Origin: Alphaproteobacteria bacterium
GTDB lineage: Bacteria; Pseudomonadota; Alphaproteobacteria; Micavibrionales; Micavibrionaceae
Length of the DNA: 64,000 bases
Assembly (NCBI GenBank): GCA_017302165.1
Contig: JAFLCW010000001.1
Coordinates: 310,001 to 374,000 of the forward strand
Direction: 5' to 3'
Shown here: positions 27,273-35,016 of the stretch, one piece after another
Numbering within the stretch: position 1 is the first letter of the stretch
How the letters are laid out: each line of letters starts with the position of its first letter
Translations under genes and position numbers: made by a program
The notes under the pieces: generated by a model
The model's database searches: none
What the model saw: only the letters and a program-made list of their open reading frames with translations
What the model was told of the DNA's origin: nothing

Positions 27273-27470
27273 GTTAATTCTCCATCTCCTCGTTTGGTTT
27301 GGATATATGTAGGTAGGTTAATTTGAAATAGTTAAGAAAAAGTTGGAAGGTAAGACGTTACACATTGAGAATCAGTATAAAATAAAATTACAGAAAAAAA
27401 AATATATTTTATTCTTGACCGTAATTTTTCTTTACAAGCCCTTTAACCGAATTTTCATTTTTAGGGGGAA

Positions 27471-29063
27471 TCACTCCCACTCGATCGTGCCGGGGGGCTT
27501 GGATGTAATATCATACACCACACGGTTGATCCCTTTTACTTCGTTGACGATACGGCTCGAGACGCGCCCTAAGAACTCATGATCAAAGGGGTAATAATCA
27601 GCCGTCATCCCATCCGTCGAGGTGACTGCGCGAAGTGCGCAGACAAAATCATACGTACGGTCATCGCCCATCACGCCAACTGTTTTAACCGGAAGCAGAA
27701 CGGCAAAGGCCTGCCAGATTGCGTCATAAAGCCCGGCGCGCTTGATTTCTTCGATATAGATCACATCCGCTTTGCGCAGAATAGCCAGTTTTTCCGCCGT
27801 AATTTCCCCCGGCAGACGAATGGCCAGCCCCGGTCCCGGGAATGGATGACGCCGAATAAAATCTTCCGGCATACCCAGTTCCCGCCCCAGCGCACGAACT
27901 TCATCCTTAAATAATTCACGAAGCGGTTCCACCAGTTTCAGTTTCATGCGCTCGGGCAAGCCGCCAACATTGTGGTGTGACTTAATTGTCACAGAAGGGC
28001 CGCCCGTGAAGGAAACACTCTCAATGACATCCGGATATAGTGTCCCTTGCGCCAAAAATTCTGCCCCGCCAATAGAGGCCGAACACCGATCAAACACATC
28101 AATAAAAAGTTTGCCGATGGTCTTACGTTTAGTTTCAGGATCACTCACCCCTTCAAGGGCACCTAGGAATAAATCTTGCGCCTTTTCATGTATCAACGGG
28201 ATGTTGTAATGTTCACGGAATAAGGACACGACTTGCTCGGACTCACTCGTGCGCATCAATCCGGTATCCACATAGATACAGCTCAGCTGATCGCCGATCG
28301 CTTCGTGTAAAAGTATCGCTGTCACGGATGAATCCACACCGCCTGAGAGTCCACAGATTACCCGGCCTTGACCCACCTGTGCCCGGATTTTCTGGATGGC
28401 TTCTTCACGGAAGGCTTTCATCGTCCAGTCACCCCGGCATCCGCATACCTTATGGGTGAAATTCTTTAATAACTGTGACCCATGGGGTGTATGTACGACT
28501 TCAGGGTGAAACTGAACCCCATAAAACCGGCGTACGTCATCCGCGATGATGGCGTACGGCGCCCCGGTTGATTTACCGACAATCCGAAAACCAGATGGTA
28601 ATTTGGCCACATGGTCACCATGGCTCATCCAGACCTGTTCATGCGCCCCGTTTTGCCACACGCCTTCCAGCATGGGACTATTTTCGACAATATCGACATA
28701 GGCGCGGCCAAATTCCCGGGTTTCCCCCTTTTCAACAACCCCGCCCATTTGTTGCACCATTAATTGCTGGCCGTAACAAATGCCGAACAGGGGCAATCCC
28801 ATGTCATAAATAAAGGTCGGGGCATGAGGGCTTCCGGCATCCCGAACGCTACAGGGCCCGCCTGATAAAATAATGCCTTTTGGGGCAAAGGCTTCAATTT
28901 TCGATTTTTCGGTCTGGTTAAATGGCCAGATTTCACAATAGACGCCGCTTTCTCGCAATCTTCGGGCAATCAGCTGTGTGACCTGAGAGCCAAAATCAAG
29001 GATCAGAATTCGGTCATGATGAGGGGAAGAAGAGGGGGCGTTTGTCGCGGATGTCTGTATCAT
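27471..29063 (-). CDS. guaA: GMP synthase (glutamine-hydrolysing)
   Basis: Predicted 530-residue two-domain enzyme turning XMP to GMP (EC 6.3.5.2). The N-terminal class I amidotransferase has C96 in GICYGQQ and H185/E187 in FHPEV as its triad. The ATP pyrophosphatase domain follows with SGGVDSS at 239-245, and the C-terminal dimerisation domain ends in the characteristic GTIEWE. Full length. It is the last gene of a minus-strand run that starts upstream with rsmB; a 50-nt gap separates it from the EamA gene. Confidence 0.97.
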   Translation of the reverse strand: MIQTSATNAPSSSPHHDRILILDFGSQVTQLIARRLRESGVYCEIWPFNQTEKSKIEAFAPKGIILSGGPCSVRDAGSPHAPTFIYDMGLPLFGICYGQQLMVQQMGGVVEKGETREFGRAYVDIVENSPMLEGVWQNGAHEQVWMSHGDHVAKLPSGFRIVGKSTGAPYAIIADDVRRFYGVQFHPEVVHTPHGSQLLKNFTHKVCGCRGDWTMKAFREEAIQKIRAQVGQGRVICGLSGGVDSSVTAILLHEAIGDQLSCIYVDTGLMRTSESEQVVSLFREHYNIPLIHEKAQDLFLGALEGVSDPETKRKTIGKLFIDVFDRCSASIGGAEFLAQGTLYPDVIESVSFTGGPSVTIKSHHNVGGLPERMKLKLVEPLRELFKDEVRALGRELGMPEDFIRRHPFPGPGLAIRLPGEITAEKLAILRKADVIYIEEIKRAGLYDAIWQAFAVLLPVKTVGVMGDDRTYDFVCALRAVTSTDGMTADYYPFDHEFLGRVSSRIVNEVKGINRVVYDITSKPPGTIEWE

Positions 29064-29113
29064 GTCCCGTTATAACGCCAAGTTTTCAAGACGAAAAGTG
29101 TTTTTTATGATTC

Positions 29114-29995
29114 TTAATCCGGCCGTGTTGTGGTCAGGGCTGTTTTTGTCCGTAAAACGAGGATCAACCCTGCGGTGATAATCATCACAGACCCCGTGAT
29201 AATCCAGCCATCTGGATATTCGGCAAAAAACAACATTCCCCAAATCACCCCCCATACCATCTGGGTATAATGAATGGGGGCGATATACTGGGTGGGTGTT
29301 GTCGCAAAGGCTCTGGAGACGGCAATCATGCCGATAAAACCTAAAATGCCGATACTGGCCGTGATTAACAAATCAACAGGGGGCATCGGGACAAAGGTGA
29401 GAAAGGCGGGTATCGCCAGTAAAAATACAAAAGGTACATCCGTATAAATATTATAGGATAAAAATGTCTGGTTTTCTTCGCCAATTTTTTGCGTCAGCAC
29501 ATTTCCTAAGGCAAAGCAAAACGTCCCGATAAAGGCAAAAATCACCGGCCAGTCGATCGGGATTATTCCTGGCCTTAATACAATTAAAACACCTAAAAAC
29601 CCGATGAAGGTAAGTATCCAGGACATGGCTTTAATTTTTTCACCTAGGATAAAGATCGCTAATATTTTGGTGATAAAAGGCGCCATAAAAATGATGGCAT
29701 AGGCCACGGATAAAGGAAGTTTGGCAAAGACAATAAAATTTAAAAACCCAGGTACGATATAAAGTGCCCCGCGAAGGATTTGAAGTTTTTGGTGTGGTTT
29801 GGCCAGTGTTTCTTGAATGCCGCCTAGTTGACGAGAGAAGGATATCTGAAGGGCAACACTCGCCGCAACGGCAATCCATGATAATTGATAAGGGGGATAG
29901 TCTTTGACAACCTTGATCAACGCATCACAGACCGTCCAGAGCGTAAACCCGAAAAAGGCCAACAGAACACCCGTCAGGATTTTTTGAGATGTCAT
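29114..29995 (-). CDS. EamA/DMT family transporter
   Basis: Predicted 293-residue inner-membrane protein with about ten helices in two EamA repeats; FLGVLIVLRPGIIP closes the first repeat and WGMLFFAEYPDGWIITGSVMIITAG the second, as usual for the drug/metabolite superfamily. Such proteins export amino acids, nucleobases or other metabolites; the substrate is unknown. Four nucleotides separate it from the quinone oxidoreductase gene, so the two are co-transcribed. Confidence 0.88.
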   Translation of the reverse strand: MTSQKILTGVLLAFFGFTLWTVCDALIKVVKDYPPYQLSWIAVAASVALQISFSRQLGGIQETLAKPHQKLQILRGALYIVPGFLNFIVFAKLPLSVAYAIIFMAPFITKILAIFILGEKIKAMSWILTFIGFLGVLIVLRPGIIPIDWPVIFAFIGTFCFALGNVLTQKIGEENQTFLSYNIYTDVPFVFLLAIPAFLTFVPMPPVDLLITASIGILGFIGMIAVSRAFATTPTQYIAPIHYTQMVWGVIWGMLFFAEYPDGWIITGSVMIITAGLILVLRTKTALTTTRPD

Positions 29996-29999
29996 AGGA

Positions 30000-30974
30000 T
30001 CAGGGCACCAGAATAACTGATCCCGTTGTGGCTCTGGATTCTAGATCAATATGTGCCTGGGCGGCCTCTGTCAGCGGATAGGTTTTGGATATAGATACCT
30101 TCACGGCATCCCTTGTTACTACGTCAAAAAGATCCTGAGCGCTTTGTTGATAATCAGAATCCGTCATCGTGTAATGCCAGAGCGATGGCCGGGTCAGGAA
30201 TAAAGACCCTTTAGAGGATAAAATTTTGGGTTCAAAGGCAGGAACAGGGCCAGATGCATTGCCAAATGATACCATGTATCCAAGCGGGCGAAGACAATCG
30301 AGCGAATCTAAAAACGTATCGGCACCCACCCCGTCATACACGACATGAACACCTTTGCCGTCAGTCAGCTCTTTAACGCGGTCTTTGAAACTGTCGCGGC
30401 GGTAATTAATGGCATGATGCGCCCCTAATGTGCGAACAAGATCACATTTTTCGTCGCTTCCAGCGGTGGCAATGACCGTCGCCCCCAGATCACGTCCCCA
30501 CTGGCACAAAATCTGTCCCACGCCGCCCGCGGCCGCATGCACCAGAATGATCTGTCCGGCTTTTACCGGGAATGTCCGGCGGATAAGATATTCTGCCGTC
30601 ATGCCTTTGACCATCAAGCCAGCGGCCGTGTTCATATCCAGTGTGTCAGGAATTTTAATAACCCGGCCCGCCGGCATAACGCGCCGCGCCGCATAGGCAC
30701 CCACAGGTCCCGATGCATAGGCAACTTTATCTCCGGCGACGATATTTGTCACACCCTCCCCGACGGCCTCGACTACGCCGGCGGCTTCCATGCCGACAAT
30801 ACCGGGTAAGGTCATGGGATAAAGGCCGGATCGATGATAGGTATCAATATAATTTAAGCCAATCGCGGTTTGGTGAATAAGGACTTCTCCCGGTTTAGGG
30901 GCGGGTACCTGCACCTCATCTACCCTGAATTTTTCAGGTCCCCCATGTTCATGGATTCGAATGGCGAGTGTCAT
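30000..30974 (-). CDS. Quinone oxidoreductase (zeta-crystallin-like MDR)
   Basis: Predicted 324-residue medium-chain dehydrogenase/reductase. IGLNYIDTYHRSGLYP near residue 37 and the NADPH loop AAAGGVGQILCQWG are signatures of quinone oxidoreductase (QorA type). The zinc ligands of alcohol dehydrogenases are absent. It reduces quinones or reactive enones with NADPH in the cytosol. It lies 3 nt downstream of a MarR-type regulator on the same strand, which is probably its controller, as is common for redox or electrophile-stress genes. Confidence 0.93.
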   Translation of the reverse strand: MTLAIRIHEHGGPEKFRVDEVQVPAPKPGEVLIHQTAIGLNYIDTYHRSGLYPMTLPGIVGMEAAGVVEAVGEGVTNIVAGDKVAYASGPVGAYAARRVMPAGRVIKIPDTLDMNTAAGLMVKGMTAEYLIRRTFPVKAGQIILVHAAAGGVGQILCQWGRDLGATVIATAGSDEKCDLVRTLGAHHAINYRRDSFKDRVKELTDGKGVHVVYDGVGADTFLDSLDCLRPLGYMVSFGNASGPVPAFEPKILSSKGSLFLTRPSLWHYTMTDSDYQQSAQDLFDVVTRDAVKVSISKTYPLTEAAQAHIDLESRATTGSVILVP

Positions 30975-30977
30975 GCG

Positions 30978-31325
30978 TTAGATTTTTTTCTTTAACCCTT
31001 CGGCCAGTTTTTTACCACGCGGGCTTAAGAACAATTCTTTTCGGCGACGATCATCTTTTGCCAGACGAACGGTAATCAATCCATAAGGTCTTCCCATACG
31101 CCGTGCGTTTGATAATGCCCCAACCGTCCGGGACATCACAGACATGGAAATCCCCGTTTGTTCGGCAATATCTTTTAAAGCCGCGCCTTCATTCTGGGCA
31201 ATTTCAACAAACACCAGTGCCCACGATAAAGGAAATTCAGGATCAATATCCGTCAGATCTGCCAAAATATGCTGAAGTTTTTCCAGCTTCGGACTGGCTT
31301 TTATCATCGGTGATCGTGTCGTCAT
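30978..31325 (-). CDS. MarR-family transcriptional regulator
   Basis: Predicted 115-residue protein with a winged helix: LKDIAEQTGISMSVMSRTVGAL is the helix-turn-helix and LITVRLAKDDRRRKELFLSPRGKKLAE the wing and following helix, a typical MarR layout though short. AGGAGA 7 nt before the ATG at 31325 fixes the start; an upstream in-frame codon at 31355 is less likely. It precedes the quinone oxidoreductase gene by 3 nt and overlaps the 3' end of a small unknown gene by 83 nt. Effector unknown; a phenolic or quinone ligand would fit the neighbour. Confidence 0.85.
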   Translation of the reverse strand: MTTRSPMIKASPKLEKLQHILADLTDIDPEFPLSWALVFVEIAQNEGAALKDIAEQTGISMSVMSRTVGALSNARRMGRPYGLITVRLAKDDRRRKELFLSPRGKKLAEGLKKKI

Positions 31326-31503
31326 TCGAAGCTCTCCTGAGCGGTGTCCAGGCACCAGAGGTAAAAATTACCTGCGTATATGGCATATCAAAAATAGTTT
31401 CGCAACGGAAAGCTGTTTTTTTATATAAAGGCCAGTATCCAAAATCCCGGTTAAATTCGATGGTCAGGGCGCGTACCCGCCCCAGTTTTACTTGAATAAT
31501 CAT
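31243..31503 (-). CDS. Small hypothetical protein overlapping marR-like gene
   Basis: Predicted 86-residue protein. GGGGAG seven nt upstream of the ATG at 31503 is a good ribosome site. The first 60 residues look like an ordinary small alpha/beta protein; the last 25, which overlap the MarR gene in another frame, are Ser/Asp-rich and look like read-through of non-selected sequence. An ancestral stop may have been lost, extending the gene into marR. Function unknown; it could be co-translated with the regulator. Confidence 0.45.
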   Translation of the reverse strand: MIIQVKLGRVRALTIEFNRDFGYWPLYKKTAFRCETIFDMPYTQVIFTSGAWTPLRRASNDDTITDDKSQSEAGKTSAYFGRSDGY

Positions 31504-31528
31504 TTTACGTCTCCCCACGTGATTAAAA

Positions 31529-31873
31529 TTAAGTGCTGTGACGCGGCATCCAGCGTCCTTGATCCATGCTTTTCATGTAATGGTGAAAAACTCTGCGAAA
31601 ATCAGTTCGCAAAATCCAATAAAACTGTGCGGTTTCGACGGCCTGCCGATACAAAAGTCGGCCTTCTGTCTGACAATAAAGCTTAACCGTCATATCCTGT
31701 GCCCGTGTCATTTTACGCTTCCAGAATCGATAGGCGGATATCTGATCTTTGAGGTGCTGGCGATAGGTTCTTTCCATGTCCGCCAGTAATTTGATGTCGA
31801 AAATCTGCCATGTCCCGGCACCTGTTTCTGCCGCTCGTGGCCATGTGTCACGTTGTCTGCTTAAATCATGCAT
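31529..31873 (-). CDS. Small hypothetical protein
   Basis: Predicted 114-residue soluble protein rich in Arg, Tyr and Trp, largely helical (ADMERTYRQHLKDQISAYRFWKRKM). No domain recognised and no signal peptide. GGGGTTA lies before the ATG. It ends 25 nt before the next small gene on the same strand, suggesting co-transcription towards the MarR and quinone oxidoreductase genes. Confidence 0.5.
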   Translation of the reverse strand: MHDLSRQRDTWPRAAETGAGTWQIFDIKLLADMERTYRQHLKDQISAYRFWKRKMTRAQDMTVKLYCQTEGRLLYRQAVETAQFYWILRTDFRRVFHHYMKSMDQGRWMPRHST

Positions 31874-31970
31874 TGTGTAACCCCTATTTTTACAACCATA
31901 GATTATGTTAACTGATATGGTTATGCGCTGACGGGGTTAATAAAAGGTTAATTCGCACCTGTGGACGTGA

Positions 31971-32486
31971 CTATCTATGGGTCAGGCTCTTTGTATTTTG
32001 CAAAAGGGGTATGATCGGCGGCTCAACCCGTCTAATGGATGTAATTGTGCACGGTGTTTCACCTTGATGCCAGAAAACAGATCCTTTGATATGCACGCCT
32101 TCCAGCGATTGACTCCAAAAACTGGGGCAGGATATATGGCTACAGGATAAATCTGCCCCGTATAAAATAGTTTTTGAAAAATATGTGCCGCGCAGGTCGG
32201 CCTGTATCAACCGTGATTCCGCAAGGCAAGTATCTTTCAGGATAACAGTCCGAAGATCAGCGCGGCATAAATTAACGCCTGTCATGTCTGCACCAGTTAA
32301 ATCTGCTCCCCACAAACACGCTCCATGTAAATCCAGGCCATCTAGTTTGGCCAGTTGTAACCGCGCACGTCGTAAATTGGCATATCTTAAAGGAATCTGT
32401 TCTTTTGCCGCGAGTTCTAAAGTCTTTCGCAGTGTGTGATACGGGCTTTGGAATAAAATATCTCCGGATATACTTGTTATAAACAT
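31971..32486 (-). CDS. Pentapeptide-repeat protein
   Basis: Predicted 171-residue protein in which residues about 40-130 follow the A(D/N)LxX pentapeptide pattern: LRRARLQLAKLDGLDLHGAC, then LWGADLTGADMTGVNLCRAD and on. This forms a right-handed quadrilateral beta helix. The start at 32486 is set by AAGGAG seven nt upstream; the ATG at 32510 lacks a site. No signal peptide. Some family members mimic DNA and protect gyrase, but most are uncharacterised. A palindrome just upstream may control it. Confidence 0.82.
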   Translation of the reverse strand: MFITSISGDILFQSPYHTLRKTLELAAKEQIPLRYANLRRARLQLAKLDGLDLHGACLWGADLTGADMTGVNLCRADLRTVILKDTCLAESRLIQADLRGTYFSKTILYGADLSCSHISCPSFWSQSLEGVHIKGSVFWHQGETPCTITSIRRVEPPIIPLLQNTKSLTHR

Positions 32487-32513
32487 AGATATACTCCTTA
32501 TAAATGGCAAATA

Positions 32514-32536
32514 CCAACTATCATATTAATAGTTGG
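32514..32536. promoter_or_regulatory. Palindrome upstream of pentapeptide gene
   Basis: Eight-base perfect inverted repeat CCAACTAT (32514-32521) and ATAGTTGG (32529-32536) with a seven-base centre, in AT-rich DNA 28 nt upstream of the pentapeptide gene start. The length and position suit a repressor operator or a leader hairpin. Confidence 0.4.
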
Positions 32537-32580
32537 CAATATGCATCTATGTCAATATTTAAAATGATATAGATAAAAAA

Positions 32581-33873
32581 CTAAGACAGGTTTTTAACCA
32601 TCACGGCACAGAAAAACCCGTCTGTTCCGTGGTCTGCGGGGGTCAACCTTAACATACTGCCATGTAAGGCAGAGGGAGCAGATGGCCAAGCTTTCTCAAC
32701 AGGCATCAGTTGATATTCAGGATGGCGACTTAAAAATTGCATAATCTGATCTTCATTCTCTTCGCTGAACAAAGAACACGTGGCATACACCAGGCGTCCG
32801 CCTGGTTTGACTTTGTCGGCAATTTTCTCAAGGATATCAGCCTGAAGCGTGATGATCTCTTCAAGGCTGGGGCCATAAAATCGCCAGCGTAAATCCGGGT
32901 TCCGGCGCCATGTCCCAGAAGATGAACACGGCGCATCCACCAGAACAATATCCAGCGATTCTTTTTGCCGCCGAAGCCATTTACGGTTTTGTTCATCTTC
33001 CAAGGATCGAACTTCAACATTATGGATGCCAGCCTTGCGATAGCGTGGCTTTCCTTTTTCAAGTCGGCGGGTATTATTATCCATGGCAACAATATTGCCT
33101 TTATTTTGCATCAAGGCGGCCAAGGCCAATGTTTTACCTCCCCCGCCGGCACAAAAATCTAGAACCCGCATTCCGGGCTTGGCGTCTGTCATCAGGGCTA
33201 TGAGTTGAGAGCCTTCATCTTGAATATCAACCAGTCCTGACCGAAACGCCTTGGTCTCCTGCATAAACGCCTTGCCGGTGACGCGAAGACCCATCGGTGA
33301 AAAGGGTGTCGGGGTTGTTTGAATGTTATCTTTGGTCAACGATTTCATGGCACCCTGAATATCGGTCATGAGACTATTCACCCGAAGGTCAAGGGGGGCA
33401 GGGGTCATCATGGCCTGCATGTGTCTGATAAAATCAGCGCCGAACAAAACGTGTAATTTTTCTTCCGCCCACGGGGGACATTCGACTTGAATGGCGGGGG
33501 GCATTAAAGCCTCGTCTTTCTGACGGTTAGCGTAGAGAATGTCCATATAGGCAGACTCATCATCCGTGAGGGCATCTGGCATATGTTTACCGCCGACCAT
33601 CAGGTCTTTGGGGTATTCACCCTGATGCACCATATCTGTGATGACACGAAGACGATCTGAAGCTGTTGCCTGATAATGTGCTATCCACCACCCATATCGT
33701 GCATGATGCCGAATAATCCGGTACACACGTTCGACAATATCGGCACGATCTTTAGACCCGATATACCGCCGGGAATGCATATAGTCCCGAATGGTATTAT
33801 CCATGGGCACAGGGCTTTTGTCTAAAATCCCCAAAATTTCAATGACGGCCTGTATCCGGGCAGATGGTTTCAT
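32581..33873 (-). CDS. rsmB: RsmB-type 16S rRNA m5C methyltransferase
   Basis: Predicted 430-residue NOL1/NOP2/Sun enzyme that makes 5-methylcytosine in 16S rRNA. An N-terminal NusB-like helical region (to about residue 130) precedes the Rossmann domain. FCAGGGGKTLALA is the SAM loop; C316 in DAPCSSSGTWRR and C366 in YATCSLFSEEN are the two catalytic cysteines. Assignment to RsmB rather than another family member rests on the NusB-like N-terminus and length. It is the most upstream gene of the minus-strand run toward guaA. Confidence 0.88.
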   Translation of the reverse strand: MKPSARIQAVIEILGILDKSPVPMDNTIRDYMHSRRYIGSKDRADIVERVYRIIRHHARYGWWIAHYQATASDRLRVITDMVHQGEYPKDLMVGGKHMPDALTDDESAYMDILYANRQKDEALMPPAIQVECPPWAEEKLHVLFGADFIRHMQAMMTPAPLDLRVNSLMTDIQGAMKSLTKDNIQTTPTPFSPMGLRVTGKAFMQETKAFRSGLVDIQDEGSQLIALMTDAKPGMRVLDFCAGGGGKTLALAALMQNKGNIVAMDNNTRRLEKGKPRYRKAGIHNVEVRSLEDEQNRKWLRRQKESLDIVLVDAPCSSSGTWRRNPDLRWRFYGPSLEEIITLQADILEKIADKVKPGGRLVYATCSLFSEENEDQIMQFLSRHPEYQLMPVEKAWPSAPSALHGSMLRLTPADHGTDGFFCAVMVKNLS

Positions 33874-33961
33874 AGCGAAGGGTTGTAGCCTGTTATGACG
33901 CTAAGTACCAATGTAAAAACCTTAGACTGAATTTTTAATGAATATCAACATGTTAAATAAA

Positions 33962-33992
33962 AGAAAAACCCCCTGTAACCACAGGGGGTTTT
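33962..33992 (-). terminator. Terminator after small secreted-protein gene
   Basis: Twelve-base stem AAAACCCCCTGT (33965-33976) and ACAGGGGGTTTT (33981-33992) with a four-base loop; on the minus strand it ends in T5. It closes the gene that stops at 34015. Confidence 0.9.
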
Positions 33993-34014
33993 AAAAAAGT
34001 GTCAAGCGAGAAGA

Positions 34015-34335
34015 CTATTCTGCAACAGGTGTGGCAGGTGCTTCGGCGGGAACAATTTTGCCTTCTTTAGTGGTCACTTTCGTGCCATCGGCCAGTTCAT
34101 GTTCGCCATCTGGCGCAGGTGTTTTGGTGCCATCTTCGGCCACAACAGATACCATGTCGCCTTCGATTGAAACCTTTGTGCCATCTTTCAACATGGCTTC
34201 TTTAACTTCGGCGGCTTTTTCGGCCGCATGTTCAACAGCCGCTTCAGGTGTGGCGGCATGGTCGTCAGCCTGAGCCGTGACAGGTGTCATCATCAGCAGA
34301 CCGGCGGCAACCAGCATCATCATGTAAATATTCAT
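34015..34335 (-). CDS. Small secreted acidic protein
   Basis: Predicted 106-residue protein with a signal peptide (MNIYMMMLVAAGLLMMTPVTAQA). The mature part is Ala/Glu-rich, then contains short repeats around DGTKV (DGTKVSIEGDMVSVV, EDGTKTPAPDGEHELADGTKV, TKEGKIVP), a pattern that builds small beta strands. No known family recognised. Its own terminator and a good start make it a single-gene unit. Likely periplasmic. Confidence 0.7.
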   Translation of the reverse strand: MNIYMMMLVAAGLLMMTPVTAQADDHAATPEAAVEHAAEKAAEVKEAMLKDGTKVSIEGDMVSVVAEDGTKTPAPDGEHELADGTKVTTKEGKIVPAEAPATPVAE

Positions 34336-34456
34336 TGGATTCTCCAGAAAAAAGAAGGGTTTAAAAAAATGTTTGATAAGTTTTTATCAGACGGTCTTAT
34401 CTTGAATAGAATGTTCATTTTAGCAAGAGGCTCAAGCAGGGCTTCGCACAGATTTT

Positions 34457-35008
34457 CTATGTTTTTAAAAGAAAGTCGGTTTGACGCCAGCCATAGCATG
34501 TTTCCGTAACTTTTTGGCCACCAATCTCATCCTGCTTTTTACCTAATTTTTGCCCACCCATATGTTCATAAAAGCCCCGGGCACGTTCATTTTTTTCGGC
34601 CACCCATAGACACAGGGAATCAATTTTATAGATGTGCTTTAGGTCTTTTGCCGCCGAGGATAAAAGCAAACGACCCAGACCGCGATTAAAAACATCTGGC
34701 AAAAGATAGAGGGCATAAATCTCTCCCGCAAACAGAGGCCGTATGCGGGATGTCCCGGGCGGTGGTGTTTTCAGACGTCCATATCCGGCAAACCCGACGG
34801 CACGATCCTGATGATGAGCTATCAAAATATGTGTATCGCCCGAGGCAAGCCATCCCTGCCAGTCTTTAATACGTGACTGAGTGGATTGCTGATCCAAAAA
34901 CCGATCCGGCAAAATATTCTGATACGCCGATTTCCACCCCTCAATATGAAGAAAGGCGATATCCGGGATATGCCGTGCATCGGCGTGAGAGATTATAAAA
35001 TCAGACAT
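34457..35008 (-). CDS. GNAT-family acetyltransferase
   Basis: Predicted 183-residue N-acetyltransferase. EIYALYLLPDVFNRGLGRLLLSSAAKDL is the acetyl-CoA-binding beta4-alpha3 signature (R/Q-x-x-G-x-G/A), and SLCLWVAEKNERARGFYEHMG follows as in GNAT proteins. A GTG at 35017, overlapping the stop codon of the preceding gene, is an alternative start and would make it translationally coupled to the end of the five-paralog array. The substrate is unknown; association with the array may be incidental. Confidence 0.85.
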   Translation of the reverse strand: MSDFIISHADARHIPDIAFLHIEGWKSAYQNILPDRFLDQQSTQSRIKDWQGWLASGDTHILIAHHQDRAVGFAGYGRLKTPPPGTSRIRPLFAGEIYALYLLPDVFNRGLGRLLLSSAAKDLKHIYKIDSLCLWVAEKNERARGFYEHMGGQKLGKKQDEIGGQKVTETCYGWRQTDFLLKT

Positions 35009-35016
35009 GAAATGCA

